Assembly (NCBI GenBank): GCA_016793325.1 | Contig: JAEUKI010000087.1 | Span: forward strand, 219,910 to 283,909 | Source of the DNA: Myxococcales bacterium | GTDB lineage: Bacteria > Myxococcota_A > Polyangia > Polyangiales > Ga0077539 | DNA length: 64,000 nucleotides | Direction of reading: 5' to 3' | In this document: in pieces, positions 55,894 to 64,000 of the stretch | Layout of the letters: each line of letters starts with the position of its first letter | Numbering within the stretch: the first letter of the stretch is position 1 | Notes under the pieces: model-generated | Told to the model about the DNA's origin: nothing | Database searches by the model: none | What the model saw: only the letters and a program-made list of their open reading frames with translations | Position numbers and translations under genes: made by a program

Positions 55894-56304
55894 ATGATCA
55901 ACAATCTCGATCGAGCGCTCACCAACGCTCAGAACGCTGTTCCGGAGTGTGTCGCGGCTGGCTATGTCGACATGAGCACTGGAATGCTGCTCGCGGTGAA
56001 GACCGTCGACTCGCACCCGCGTGAAGTGCTCGACCTCGTCGCCGCGGCGACCGCGGACCTCTTTCAAGGTTCGAACGTCGTGGCGATCGAGCGGATGTTC
56101 AAGAAGACCCGCGGCGTGAAGGACGACGGGCACCACTATTTTCAAGAGCTGCTCGTGATGAGCGACAACCTGTTGCACATCTTCATGCGCGGCAAGAAGA
56201 ACACCGACCACGCCGCGGTGTTCGTCTGTCGCAAGAACGCGAACCTCGGCATGGCGCTCACCAAGGCGCGCATGGCGCTCGAGAGCATCGAGACGTCGGT
56301 CTGA
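55894..56304 (+). CDS. Roadblock/LC7-like small protein
   Basis: 136 residues from an ATG after GGAG. Strand-rich start 'VPECVAAGYVDMSTGMLLAVKTV' and helix 'REVLDLVAAATADLFQG' then 'HYFQELLVMSDNLLHIFMR' (read in parts) suit the Roadblock/LC7 fold, which bacteria pair with small GTPases such as MglA to control polarity. The assignment is by fold pattern only. No GTPase gene is next to it. Confidence 0.75.
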   Translation: MINNLDRALTNAQNAVPECVAAGYVDMSTGMLLAVKTVDSHPREVLDLVAAATADLFQGSNVVAIERMFKKTRGVKDDGHHYFQELLVMSDNLLHIFMRGKKNTDHAAVFVCRKNANLGMALTKARMALESIETSV

Positions 56305-56424
56305 TCCGTCGAATACGCGTGCTCGTAGTCGTTCGCAGCGTTCGCGGACCGAAATCTCGAGCATCGAAGTCGACGCGCTCGCGCTCGCCAGCAATCCCGC
56401 TTGGATCGCGGCGCGCTCGAGCGT

Positions 56425-57528
56425 TCAGCGACCGTTGAGCTTCTTGATCCCGAACACGAACGCCGCGATCCCCAACGCGAGCGGCAACGCTCCGAACAAC
56501 ACGAGCGCGATGAACATCCCTCCCGCGCTGCTCAGCGTGTCCGCCGGTTGCGGCGAGACCGCGAACAGAATCAGCCCGAGCGTCACCATGCCCCCGACGC
56601 TCGCGAGCGCGACGCCCGCGAGGATCGAGAGCACGCCGAGCACGGGGCTCGCGTTCGTCTGCGGCTGCGCGGGATACGCGCCCCACTGCGGCGCGACCGC
56701 GTACGGATTCGCGTAGCTCGGCTGCGGGTACACCTGCGCCATCGGCGCCATCGGCGCAGCGGGCACGGGCTGCGATGGCGGCGGCGCGCCCTGAGAGTGT
56801 TGCGCCCACGCGAGCTGCTCGCCGCGGAGCCTGCGGATGATTCGAACCGTCCAAACCCACTCGAAAATGAACGTCGCGAACGTCACCGGAAGGAGCACGA
56901 GCACCGCGTTCGACGCCTCCGCGCCTCCGCGCGTCGCGAGCTCTGCGCCCGACTTCGCGGCGAGCAGCGGCCAGTCGTAAAGCCCATGCAACACGAACGG
57001 CACGAAGTACGCGAGCGCGAGCAGCTTGCCCTTCTCGTTGGGTCGAAACTTCGCCTGCCCGACGTAGTAGCCCATGATCGCGCCCATGAACGCGTGACCC
57101 GGCACCGCGAGGATCGCGCGCATCACCGCGACGCCGAGTCCGCCGCTGCTGACGTAGAGGATGTTCTCGAGCGTCGCGAACCCGAGCGACGCGACCGCGC
57201 CGTACACGACGCCGTCCATGGGTTCATCGAACTCTTTGTGCCGCGCCGCGTAGCCCACGACGACGAGAAGCTTGAAGAGCTCCTCGGGCCCCGCTGCGGT
57301 CAGAAACGCTGACAAAAATCCCGCGGTGATCGGGTCGCCGACGCCCTTGATGAACGACGCGATCGGGAGCGCGACGATCAACACCGGGATCACGGTGAGC
57401 ACCCCGAGAAAAAACGTCCGCCACAGGACGCCCGCTGGCTCGGGGTACACGTCCCGCGAGCGAAAATACCAGATGAGCATCAGCGACGGGACGACCGCTG
57501 ACATCATGAGAACCTGCGTGATGGGCAT
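56425..57528 (-). CDS. PrsW-family intramembrane metalloprotease
   Basis: 367 residues from ATG 57528; an ATG at 57579 is an alternative. The hallmark acidic and His motifs lie in membrane helices: 'GPEELFKLL' (Glu82, Glu83), 'FATLENILY' (Glu121) and 'PGHAFMGA' (His145). Nine to ten helices are predicted by eye. A Pro/Ala/Gln-rich loop (about 225-290) separates the protease core from three C-terminal helices. In other bacteria PrsW cleaves an anti-sigma factor, and the window has two sigma/anti-sigma pairs, but no link is shown. Confidence 0.85.
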   Translation of the reverse strand: MPITQVLMMSAVVPSLMLIWYFRSRDVYPEPAGVLWRTFFLGVLTVIPVLIVALPIASFIKGVGDPITAGFLSAFLTAAGPEELFKLLVVVGYAARHKEFDEPMDGVVYGAVASLGFATLENILYVSSGGLGVAVMRAILAVPGHAFMGAIMGYYVGQAKFRPNEKGKLLALAYFVPFVLHGLYDWPLLAAKSGAELATRGGAEASNAVLVLLPVTFATFIFEWVWTVRIIRRLRGEQLAWAQHSQGAPPPSQPVPAAPMAPMAQVYPQPSYANPYAVAPQWGAYPAQPQTNASPVLGVLSILAGVALASVGGMVTLGLILFAVSPQPADTLSSAGGMFIALVLFGALPLALGIAAFVFGIKKLNGR

Positions 57529-57616
57529 CCGTCGAGAGCGCTCCCTGCGCGCGTATGTGCCGCGCGACTCGACGCCCATCGTACAGCCACGCTCCCGCTG
57601 CCGCGAGACCGCGAGG

Positions 57617-58195
57617 CTACTCGTCGACGTCGGCGACCGACGGCGGCGCGCGAAACGTCACGACGGTCTCGTTTCGCGGCAGTCGCCTCGCGGGCGCCGC
57701 GCACTGCGCTGACTCGTTCGCCAACACAAATGCGCGCTGCTGATAGATCTGCAGCACGCGCAACGAGTGTTCGCTCCGCGTTCGATCGCGAAGCGCGACG
57801 GCGTCTTCGAGCGCGACGAACCCCTCGCGGCCGAGCGTCTGCAGCGACTCGAGCTGCGTCGTTCGGTCGAACACACACTGCACTCGCACGATGTCGCGCG
57901 CCCTTCGCGCCGCGGCGAGCAGCGCCATCGCGCGAAGTCGGTGCGCCTCGATCGCGAGCAGGAGCCGCTCTCCCTCTCCGCGAGGATCGCGGAGCGCCGC
58001 GTCGCGCGACGTCGACGGACGCGCGCACGGAGGCAGCTGCTGCGGCTCGACCCGCGCGACGGGCGCGACCTGTGCGTCCGCGCGCGCTGTCGCGAACGCG
58101 ACGATCGCCAACGCGACCGCAGAAGTTGTCGCCCGTCGATGGGGCGCTCGGGTCGCCACGGGACCCGCGAGAGCCCGGTCGAAGCGATGTGTCAT
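57617..58195 (-). CDS. Secreted hypothetical protein
   Basis: 192 residues from ATG 58195 (an ATG at 58231 is also possible). A long signal peptide ends in 'TARADAQ'. The mature part is helical and Arg-rich, with a few Cys ('PPCARPSTS', 'VQCVFDR', 'SAQCAAP') and no known motif. It lies upstream of the PrsW gene on the same strand. Confidence 0.7.
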   Translation of the reverse strand: MTHRFDRALAGPVATRAPHRRATTSAVALAIVAFATARADAQVAPVARVEPQQLPPCARPSTSRDAALRDPRGEGERLLLAIEAHRLRAMALLAAARRARDIVRVQCVFDRTTQLESLQTLGREGFVALEDAVALRDRTRSEHSLRVLQIYQQRAFVLANESAQCAAPARRLPRNETVVTFRAPPSVADVDE

Positions 58196-58312
58196 GTCGC
58201 GTGCGGTGCGGCGGCGAGCCGGGACATTCATCGCGCGACCGCCCCCCATCGCGTTCGAGGACGGGTCGACGGTGCAGCCCCGCGCGATCGATCGCGGTAT
58301 ACGTCGCACACC

Positions 58313-59182
58313 GTGCGACTGAGGAAGCTTCGCGACGCGCGATCCGCGTGGCAACCGGACTTCATCGAGCGCTCGCGCATGTTCGCTGCGTACGCGCCGC
58401 TCGCCGAGGCGCTGTCGTGTCGGAACGACTGGCCCACGGTCGACGAGCTCACCGAGCTCGCAGCGGCGGAGGCGAAGCGACGCGGCGCGTGGGCTCCGAC
58501 CTTTGTGTCGCAGCCGCCGAAGAAGCGCGGCGTGCGCGATCGCGGCTCGCTCTACGACGTTCGAATCGTCGAGCACGGCGAGGTCCCGACGCGAGACCGA
58601 CACTGGCACGACGTGATGAACGCCCTCGCGTGGATGGCGTTTCCTCGCTGCAAGCGGGCGCTGCACGAGCGGCAACACGCGCTCGTGTGCGCGGGCGTCG
58701 GCGAGAGCTTCGAGGCCCTTCCTGGCGCGCGCAGCAAGGAGCACGACGCGATCGCGATGCTCGACGAGGGGGGAGTCTTGATCCTGTGCGCCGAGGGAGC
58801 GCGCGAGGACATCGATGACTCGCTGAAGGTGTCCGATCGGTCACGCCTCGAGGCGCACCTTCGCGCGGGTCGTGCGTGGCTCTTCGTGCTCGGGCACGGA
58901 ATCTTGGAGTCCTCGGTGCTCGCGGGGTCGCTCGCGCCGGTACACGCGTTTGCAGAGGTTTTTTCCACGCCGAACGTGCCTCGCGAACTGGGGGCCGCGC
59001 GCGAGATGGTGGACGAGCGCGCTGCCGAGGCGCTCGCTGCGCGTCGTGTCCCGAAGCTCCGCGAGAAGAACGCAGCCGAGCCTCCGCCGCGCGGTTTGTT
59101 ACTCGACGAAGAGCTCTTCGTTTGCTTGCCTGCAAAATCCCCGCGATTGCTTGTGCAAAACAGGAACAATGTTCTAGCGTAA
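58313..59182 (+). CDS. DUF3025-family protein
   Basis: 289 residues from the GTG at 58313. The family signature 'RHWHDVMNALAWMAFPRCKRALHERQ' (read in parts) is clear near residue 100, with 'GHGILESSVL' towards the end. DUF3025 has no known function; its conserved His and Asp residues suggest an enzyme. The next gene starts 4 bases after the stop. Confidence 0.82.
   Translation: MRLRKLRDARSAWQPDFIERSRMFAAYAPLAEALSCRNDWPTVDELTELAAAEAKRRGAWAPTFVSQPPKKRGVRDRGSLYDVRIVEHGEVPTRDRHWHDVMNALAWMAFPRCKRALHERQHALVCAGVGESFEALPGARSKEHDAIAMLDEGGVLILCAEGAREDIDDSLKVSDRSRLEAHLRAGRAWLFVLGHGILESSVLAGSLAPVHAFAEVFSTPNVPRELGAAREMVDERAAEALAARRVPKLREKNAAEPPPRGLLLDEELFVCLPAKSPRLLVQNRNNVLA
59164..59174. promoter_or_regulatory. 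Short palindrome GAACA-A-TGTTC
   Basis: A perfect 5-bp inverted repeat around one base lies 12 bases before the ATG of the small gene at 59187. It resembles half-sites of several repressors, but the spacing does not match the LexA box of Gram-positives (GAAC-N4-GTTC). It overlaps the end of the DUF3025 gene. Confidence 0.3.
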
Positions 59183-59186
59183 ACCT

Positions 59187-59447
59187 ATGTCCGGGTTCGG
59201 ACCGGGAGACGGGATCAAGGAACTCAAGCTGCAGCTGGCCGACGCGATGGCGCGGAAGGCACGCGTGCGTTTGCACGTCCAGGCGCGGCCAGACCCCAAC
59301 AGCACGATGCGGACGTTCGAGGGCGTTCCGATTGATTTCGTGCCGGCCGCGGACGGGCGAACCCGCGTCGTGATCGAGATCGCCGCCGGCGAGTCCGTGC
59401 AGATGGTGCTCGTCGAGCGCATCGCCGTCCTCACCATCGTCGACTGA
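59187..59447 (+). CDS. Small hypothetical protein
   Basis: 86 residues. The sequence forms two or three amphipathic strands and a helix ('DGIKELKLQLADAMARKAR', 'TRVVIEIAAGESVQMVLVERI'). There are no Cys or motifs. Four bases separate it from the DUF3025 gene and 22 from the downstream bpt gene, so it is probably co-transcribed with both. Confidence 0.7.
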   Translation: MSGFGPGDGIKELKLQLADAMARKARVRLHVQARPDPNSTMRTFEGVPIDFVPAADGRTRVVIEIAAGESVQMVLVERIAVLTIVD

Positions 59448-59469
59448 CCGTCGTACGCTCCAACGCGTC

Positions 59470-60243
59470 TTGAAGGTCCTGCGAACGATCGTTCACCACG
59501 CGCCGCAGTGCTCGTACCTGCCCGACCGAAGCTCGTCGCTCGACGCGCGCATCGCGCTCGAAGTGACTCCGACGCAGCTCGGGCAGATGCTCTCGCGCGG
59601 CTGGCGCCGCTTCGGGCCCACGTATTTTCGCCCGCGCTGCGCCCCGTGCCGCGAGTGCGTCGGCATTCGCGTCCGCGTCGCGGACTGGACTCCGTCGCGA
59701 TCGCAGCGCCGTGTGCTCAAACAAAACCGAGACGTCGAGCTCGTCGTGAGCGAGCCCCGCGTCACGCGCGAACGCCTGGATCTCTACGCGAAATGGCACT
59801 CATTTCGCGAGCGAGAGCGCGGGTGGGACCCCTCGAACCTCGACGGCGAGTCGTACGAAATCGACTTCGCGTTTCCTCATCCCGCCGCCCGTGAGTTTAC
59901 CTACTGGATTCCCGACGAGCGCGGCCGAAAGCGCCTCGTCGCCGTCGGAATCGTGGACGAAGTGCCCGACGCGCTGAGCGCTGTGTATTGCTACTACGAC
60001 CCCGCCCTCGCGGATCGCTCGCTCGGCGTGCTCAACGTCGTCTCGCAGCTCGAGCTCGCACAACGGTCGGGGCTGTCGTTCGTGTACCTCGGCTATCGCG
60101 TCGCCGAGTGCCGGTCGATGACCTACAAATCCCGCTTCGAACCCCACGAATTGCTCTTCGATCGCCCCGACGACGACGAAGCGCCGCGCTGGGTCGACAG
60201 CGCGTCGATCGCGTCGGGTCAGTCCGTCGCGCGACCGCGATAG
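59470..60243 (+). CDS. bpt: Aspartate/glutamate leucyltransferase (leucyl-tRNA-protein transferase)
   Basis: 257 residues from a TTG start. Motifs of the Bpt/ATE family are intact: 'CSYLPDRSSSLDARIAL' with Cys14, 'RRFGPTYFRPRCAPCRECVGIRV' (read in parts) with the paired Cys, the central 'WHSFRERERGWDPS', and the acyl-transferase end 'YVYLGYRVAECRSMTYKSRFEPHELL' (read in parts). Bpt adds Leu to N-terminal Asp or Glu and so marks proteins for degradation by the N-degron pathway. Its 3' end overlaps the penicillin-binding protein gene by 25 bases (convergent). Confidence 0.9.
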   Translation: MKVLRTIVHHAPQCSYLPDRSSSLDARIALEVTPTQLGQMLSRGWRRFGPTYFRPRCAPCRECVGIRVRVADWTPSRSQRRVLKQNRDVELVVSEPRVTRERLDLYAKWHSFRERERGWDPSNLDGESYEIDFAFPHPAAREFTYWIPDERGRKRLVAVGIVDEVPDALSAVYCYYDPALADRSLGVLNVVSQLELAQRSGLSFVYLGYRVAECRSMTYKSRFEPHELLFDRPDDDEAPRWVDSASIASGQSVARPR

Positions 60244-61484
60244 ACGATCTGCAACACCTGTCGCGCGAGCGTCGAGGCTTTGATGCGCCACACGGGGTCG
60301 TTCGCCACCATCACCGCGAACGAGACGCGCGTGGATGCGTCTCGCGCGTTGCCGACGAACCAGGTGTACGCGCGGTAGGGCGTCGCGGCGGTGAGCGTTC
60401 CGGTCTTTCCGCCGACGTCGACGCCGGGCAAGAAGGGGCGGCCCGCGGGGTCGTGAAACGCGCGCGACGCGGTGCCTTCGCTCACCGAGAACGTCATCAT
60501 GCGCGAGAGCGCCGCGGCCGTGTCCGCGCTCACGGCGCGTCGCCAAGCCCTCGGAGCTCCGTGCTGCATCACCGTGCGGCCTTGCGCGTCTTCGACGTGA
60601 TCGATGATCCACGGTCGTTGCAGCTCGCCTCCGCGGGCGATCGCCTGCGCGATCGTCGCCCCGTGCATCGGCGACAAGTGACTGTGCCAGAAGCCCGCGG
60701 CCGCTCGCGCGAACTCGAGCCGATCGTCCGGCATATCGATCGCGCCCGCCGTCACGGGCGCCTCGAATGGAACGGCCTCTCCGAAGCCCCACGCCCGCGC
60801 CGCCGCGAGCAGGCCTGCCGTGTTGAGTCGCTCGACCGCTCGACGCGCGAACACGGTATTGGCGCTGCGGCCAAACGCTTGCCCGAGCGACACGCAGTCT
60901 CGGTCGCGACGGGGGTTCGACTCGAGGTCGCGCAGCGACAATCGATGCCAACCACCCGAAAAGCACGTCTCGGTCTCGACGTTGAGGCCCGCGCCGACGA
61001 GCGCGCCCGCCGTCACGATCTTGAACACCGACGCCGCAGGCGGAGCGGCGTCTCGCGCGAGGTCCGGCGCCCCAGCCTCGCCTCGGGTCACGTACACGCG
61101 CACGCGACCTGTGTCGGTATCGAGCACCACCACGGACGAGCGCGGGATCTGGTGCGCCGCCACGAGGGCGCTGACCGCGCGCTGCCAGTTGGGGTCGAGC
61201 GTCAGGACGGCCTTGCGCCCGCCCGACAGGTCCGTCGTGTACCGATCTCGGTCCCGACGCGCTTGCGATGGGTCGAAGCCCTGCACGACGCCGTCGATGG
61301 TCGTCGGACGGAACGCTGCCTGCGCGGCGGTGCTGGCGTCCGCGCCCCGCGCGCCGGTCTGCGCCAGCGCGAGGTGAGGGACGCGGCGCTGCGCGTCGGC
61401 GACGCGACGCGCGAGCAGCACGCCGGGAATCGCGCCCGCGAGCGCGCAGGACAGGGCAACCAGTGACAATCCTCGGCGTTGCAT
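60219..61484 (-). CDS. Penicillin-binding transpeptidase
   Basis: 421 residues from ATG 61484. Hydrophobic N-terminus (6-25), then a transpeptidase domain with all three active-site motifs: SxxK as 'SVFK' (Ser152, Lys155), SxN as 'SAN' (207-209) and KTG as 'GGKTGT' (360-362). The N-terminal dimerisation module of FtsI-type enzymes is short, so it is a compact class B-like protein. It should cross-link peptidoglycan. A role at division or elongation is not decidable. Confidence 0.9.
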   Translation of the reverse strand: MQRRGLSLVALSCALAGAIPGVLLARRVADAQRRVPHLALAQTGARGADASTAAQAAFRPTTIDGVVQGFDPSQARRDRDRYTTDLSGGRKAVLTLDPNWQRAVSALVAAHQIPRSSVVVLDTDTGRVRVYVTRGEAGAPDLARDAAPPAASVFKIVTAGALVGAGLNVETETCFSGGWHRLSLRDLESNPRRDRDCVSLGQAFGRSANTVFARRAVERLNTAGLLAAARAWGFGEAVPFEAPVTAGAIDMPDDRLEFARAAAGFWHSHLSPMHGATIAQAIARGGELQRPWIIDHVEDAQGRTVMQHGAPRAWRRAVSADTAAALSRMMTFSVSEGTASRAFHDPAGRPFLPGVDVGGKTGTLTAATPYRAYTWFVGNARDASTRVSFAVMVANDPVWRIKASTLARQVLQIVYRGRATD

Positions 61485-61598
61485 GGGCGGCTATCGATTC
61501 GAGCCCTTAGCGCTGTCCGAGGGCGCGCGGCAACTTCGCGACAGCCCCCGCACCGCCGCGGGATCGAAGGTGCAAACGGCGGCCCGGCCCCATGCATT

Positions 61599-61621
61599 CC
61601 AGAAAGTGATTCTGGTATATT
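61599..61621 (+). promoter_or_regulatory. Palindrome plus -10 box of the FHA-GGDEF gene
   Basis: CCAGAA-N5-TTCTGG (61599-61615) touches TATATT (61616-61621), a clear -10 box in this GC-rich DNA. A start 7-8 bases on falls at the GTG 61629, implying a leaderless message. A protein binding the palindrome would overlap the -35 region and could repress or activate. Confidence 0.55.
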
Positions 61622-61628
61622 GCCGGCC

Positions 61629-62537
61629 GTGTCGCGCGACTCGGATACGACCAGCCCCGAGCACACGATGGTCATGCGCGTCGAGAAGAACTCGGCCGAC
61701 GGACCCAAGGGAGCTTGTCTCGTCGTCGTGTACGGCCAGCAAATCGGCCGTCGCATCGAGCTGACGGGCGCTCCGCTCGTGATCGGTCGCTCGCCGCGCA
61801 ACGACCTGCAGCTCGACGAAGAGAGCGTCTCTCGTCAGCACGTTCGCATCGAGCCCGATCCCAAATCGAGCGACGGCGTCACGTGGCAGATCGTGGACCT
61901 CGACAGCACCAACGGCACGTACGTCAACGATCAGCCTGTGCGCACGGCGACGCTGCGACACGGGGATCAAATTCAAGTGGGCCGCTCGATCCTCCGCTAC
62001 CTCGCGGGCAACAGCATCGAGCGGGCGTACCACGAAGAGATCTACAAGCTCATGTCGATGGACGGGCTCACGCAGCTCCGCAATCGACGCGCGTTCGACG
62101 AGGCGCTGACCGAAGAGATCGCGAGGGCGCGGCGCTTCGAGCGACCGTTGGCGGTGTGCGTGCTCGACGCAGACAAATTCAAGTCGATCAACGACCAGTT
62201 CGGACACCTCGCGGGAGACGCGGTGCTCAGGCAGCTGGGCGGCATCTTGCGCAACAACGTTCGCAAGAACGACATCGCGGGGCGCCTCGGCGGCGAAGAG
62301 TTCGGCGTGCTGCTTCCCGAGGTCGATCGCGCAGGCGGGCTCGTCGTCGCCGAGAAGCTCCGCCGCATGGTCGAGGCACACAGATTCGAGTTCGACCGCA
62401 CGGTGATCCCCGTGACGCTCTCGATCGGCGTGGCCGAGCTCATGCCGCACGAGCGCGAGCCGAGCGAGCTGATCAAGCGCGCCGACGAGCTGCTCTACCG
62501 CGCGAAGCACGGCGGACGAAACCGCGTCGTCGGCTGA
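61629..62537 (+). CDS. FHA-GGDEF diguanylate cyclase
   Basis: 302 residues from a GTG that is likely leaderless. An FHA domain (about 30-115, 'LVIGRSPRNDLQLDEESVSRQHVRIE', read in parts; 'STNGTYVNDQPV') is followed by a GGDEF domain (about 140-300) with active-site 'GGEEFG' and substrate-binding 'DADKFKSINDQFGHLAGDAVL' (read in parts). It should make cyclic di-GMP in response to a phosphothreonine partner, so kinase signalling may be coupled to c-di-GMP. Confidence 0.92.
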   Translation: MSRDSDTTSPEHTMVMRVEKNSADGPKGACLVVVYGQQIGRRIELTGAPLVIGRSPRNDLQLDEESVSRQHVRIEPDPKSSDGVTWQIVDLDSTNGTYVNDQPVRTATLRHGDQIQVGRSILRYLAGNSIERAYHEEIYKLMSMDGLTQLRNRRAFDEALTEEIARARRFERPLAVCVLDADKFKSINDQFGHLAGDAVLRQLGGILRNNVRKNDIAGRLGGEEFGVLLPEVDRAGGLVVAEKLRRMVEAHRFEFDRTVIPVTLSIGVAELMPHEREPSELIKRADELLYRAKHGGRNRVVG

Positions 62538-62574
62538 CCCCCCCGCGGTCGGTCCCCCCTCGTTTGCTGCGATT

Positions 62575-64000
62575 TCAGCCGATCGGCGGCTGCGTCGTGT
62601 TCGCAGGAACGATGATGAACACGTCGCGCCGATCGACTTCGCTCATCGCGCGGCCGAGCACGACGATGGTCGCGCGGTAGAGCGTCGCCGTCGCTCCGCC
62701 GGGCTGGAAGTCGTTGTAGAAGTCCACTTCGAACTCGACGCGCGCGTCCGGCGACACGCTGTAGAACGTCGTCATGTCCTTGCGCTCGTAGCCGGCGGGC
62801 ATCTCGGGAACGGCGCCGAAGGGAACGACCGCGCGGACGAAGTTCGCCGTCGTTCGACCCATGGGCAAGCGCATCTCCATGCGATCGGGATCGGTGCGCG
62901 TCGTGATGTCTTGCCGCGATTGACCGACGATCGTGGTCACCGCGCTCACGACCTGCGACGCGACGGTGCTCGCGCTGCCTTGAAACGCGATCGGCTGCCC
63001 CATGCCGTCGAGCGTCATCGTGTTGGCTGCGAGGACGCGCGAGTGCTCGTACATCGTGCCGGGCGTCTGGAAGTCCGTGAACGAGCCGACGGCGACGCCG
63101 ATGAAGTACGCGCCGCGCCGACGCATCTCCGTGACCAGCGTGGGAAACATCGGCGCCATCGGGGTCGAGCCGCGGTACCAGTTTTCGCTGACCGTCGGTC
63201 CGTTGTGCCACGGCGCATCGGAGATCAACACGATGAGCGGAACGCGCCCGACTTGAAAACAACCCCACCCGTACGACTCGGGCTCGTCCGGCGCCTGCAT
63301 GCAGTCCGTGACCGGGTTGACGTCGCGCGTGGCCGTTCCTCCGTACGACGGAAACCCGCGGCCCGAAATGAGCGCGTGCATCGCGGGCACCGCGGACTCT
63401 GCAGTGTCGCCGCCGTTGTCCGCGCGCAGGTTGCTCGTCGCGCGCTGCACGAGGCTCGCGTCGCGCGTGAGGCGTTGAAACACCGTCACGTTGCCCGTGT
63501 AGTTCGGCCCGCCCTCTTGAAAGTCACCGTGCGCCGCGAGTCCGTAGCGCACGTTGCCCATCGGTCCGATGGCGCTGACGATGCCCGGCACGATCGTCGA
63601 CATGAGCGTGTCGCGAACGTTGTTGATCGTCGCCTGCATCGAGCCGGTCGTGTCGACGACGAACATCACATCCGCCGCACGAATCCTAGTCTGAAACGAG
63701 AAGCGACGCTGGACGTGCGGTCCCATCTCCCCAGGCGGGTGATAGGGAAGGGTGACGTAGAGCGAACCCGTGGGCGGCATCGAGGTGCGGTCCGCGGGGT
63801 TGCTGCCAGCGACGCGTTCGGTGAGGTCTGGGACCATGTCTCCGTCGCTGTCTTCGCTGCAGGCGTTGGTGCCCGCCATGCGCTCTTCAGCGTCGCTCAG
63901 ACCGTCGTTGTCCGAGTCGAGGTCGCGGAAGTTGGGCCGCGCGTCGCCGTCACAGTCGTTGGGCGGCGCGCCGCACACGAGCGCGGGCAACGGCATCACG
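62575..64000 (-). CDS. TSP3-repeat/VWA secreted protein (5' end outside window)
   Basis: About 475 residues are visible; the gene continues beyond the right edge, so the true start is not seen. The N-terminal visible part holds thrombospondin type 3-like repeats ('DCDGDARPNFRDLDSDNDG', 'CSEDSDGDMVPDL'). A VWA domain follows with the MIDAS start 'VMFVVDTTGSMQ'. Later residues keep a conserved fold with 'YGLAAHGDFQEGG' and 'GVAVGSFTDF'. Calcium- and metal-dependent surface adhesion is the expected role; signal or lipobox lies outside. Confidence 0.85.
   Translation of the reverse strand, partial: VMPLPALVCGAPPNDCDGDARPNFRDLDSDNDGLSDAEERMAGTNACSEDSDGDMVPDLTERVAGSNPADRTSMPPTGSLYVTLPYHPPGEMGPHVQRRFSFQTRIRAADVMFVVDTTGSMQATINNVRDTLMSTIVPGIVSAIGPMGNVRYGLAAHGDFQEGGPNYTGNVTVFQRLTRDASLVQRATSNLRADNGGDTAESAVPAMHALISGRGFPSYGGTATRDVNPVTDCMQAPDEPESYGWGCFQVGRVPLIVLISDAPWHNGPTVSENWYRGSTPMAPMFPTLVTEMRRRGAYFIGVAVGSFTDFQTPGTMYEHSRVLAANTMTLDGMGQPIAFQGSASTVASQVVSAVTTIVGQSRQDITTRTDPDRMEMRLPMGRTTANFVRAVVPFGAVPEMPAGYERKDMTTFYSVSPDARVEFEVDFYNDFQPGGATATLYRATIVVLGRAMSEVDRRDVFIIVPANTTQPPIG

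Noticed and set aside
59164..59174. LexA box
   Set aside because: GAAC-N3-GTTC spacing is one base short of the Gram-positive LexA consensus and no SOS gene follows.
1..64000. tRNA, rRNA, CRISPR array, prophage or integron
   Set aside because: No cloverleaf arms, rRNA-like blocks, regularly spaced repeats, integrase, capsid or transposase genes were recognised on either strand by eye.

Overview
The window looks like a chromosomal segment of a myxobacterium (Myxococcota, probably Polyangiales/Sandaracinaceae-like). The lineage is inferred, not tested. Supporting signs are very high GC with strong G/C bias at third positions, many GTG starts, short overlaps of stop and start codons (GTGA, ATGA), several Ser/Thr protein kinases, FHA-linked sigma54 activators and diguanylate cyclases, and an unusual density of secreted lipoproteins. 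Many of those lipoproteins share the same plan: lipobox Cys, then an Asp/Ser/Ala-rich tether, then a folded domain. No rRNA, tRNA, CRISPR array, phage or transposase gene was seen.

Layout. 1-5.5 kb: a partial IgGFc-binding-like lipoprotein, an FHA/sigma54 activator, a divergent four-helix membrane protein behind a near-consensus -24/-12 promoter with two palindromes upstream, and a Ser/Thr kinase. 5.5-15 kb: an acyltransferase coupled to a tiny Ser/Cys-rich protein, two alpha/beta hydrolases, a giant Cys-repeat lipoprotein, an ECF sigma/membrane protein/Spy-like operon and a carboxylesterase lipoprotein. 15-25 kb: an unrecognised 945-residue protein, AraC and LysR regulators, a VWA lipoprotein and secreted or membrane hypotheticals. 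25-31 kb: a B12-type radical SAM enzyme, a small unknown protein, and a coupled acetoacetate-decarboxylase-like/FAD oxidoreductase pair closed by a U-tract terminator. 31-38 kb: a sigma/zinc anti-sigma pair, a GT-C glycosyltransferase coupled to a second membrane protein, and a TSP3-repeat lipoprotein.

38-46 kb: a PhnD-like binding protein, a HAD hydrolase, a kinase-pseudokinase-receiver-like fusion, then a sulfur-transfer pair (TusA-TusA'-DsrE2 fusion and rhodanese) and a secreted protein behind a second -24/-12-like promoter. 46.4-47.1 kb: the only long non-coding stretch, holding two inverted copies of a ~119-bp palindromic element. 47-56 kb: a radical SAM protein with a very long C-terminal extension, a VIT/VWA protein with a MerR regulator, a hydrolase and a VOC protein flanking a twin operator, and an ABC-ATPase fused to a dual-specificity phosphatase. 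56-64 kb: a Roadblock-like protein, a PrsW protease, DUF3025, leucyl-tRNA-protein transferase (bpt), a penicillin-binding protein, an FHA-GGDEF cyclase and a partial TSP3/VWA protein.

The most coherent undescribed unit is at the left end: kinase, FHA-containing sigma54 activator, tandem activator sites, sigma54 promoter and membrane-protein target. The ABC-ATPase/phosphatase fusion, the sulfur-carrier fusion operon, the kinase/pseudokinase fusion and the paired palindromic element are the other main candidates. Start codons were chosen by eye from ribosome-binding sites, signal peptides and overlaps, so several are provisional.
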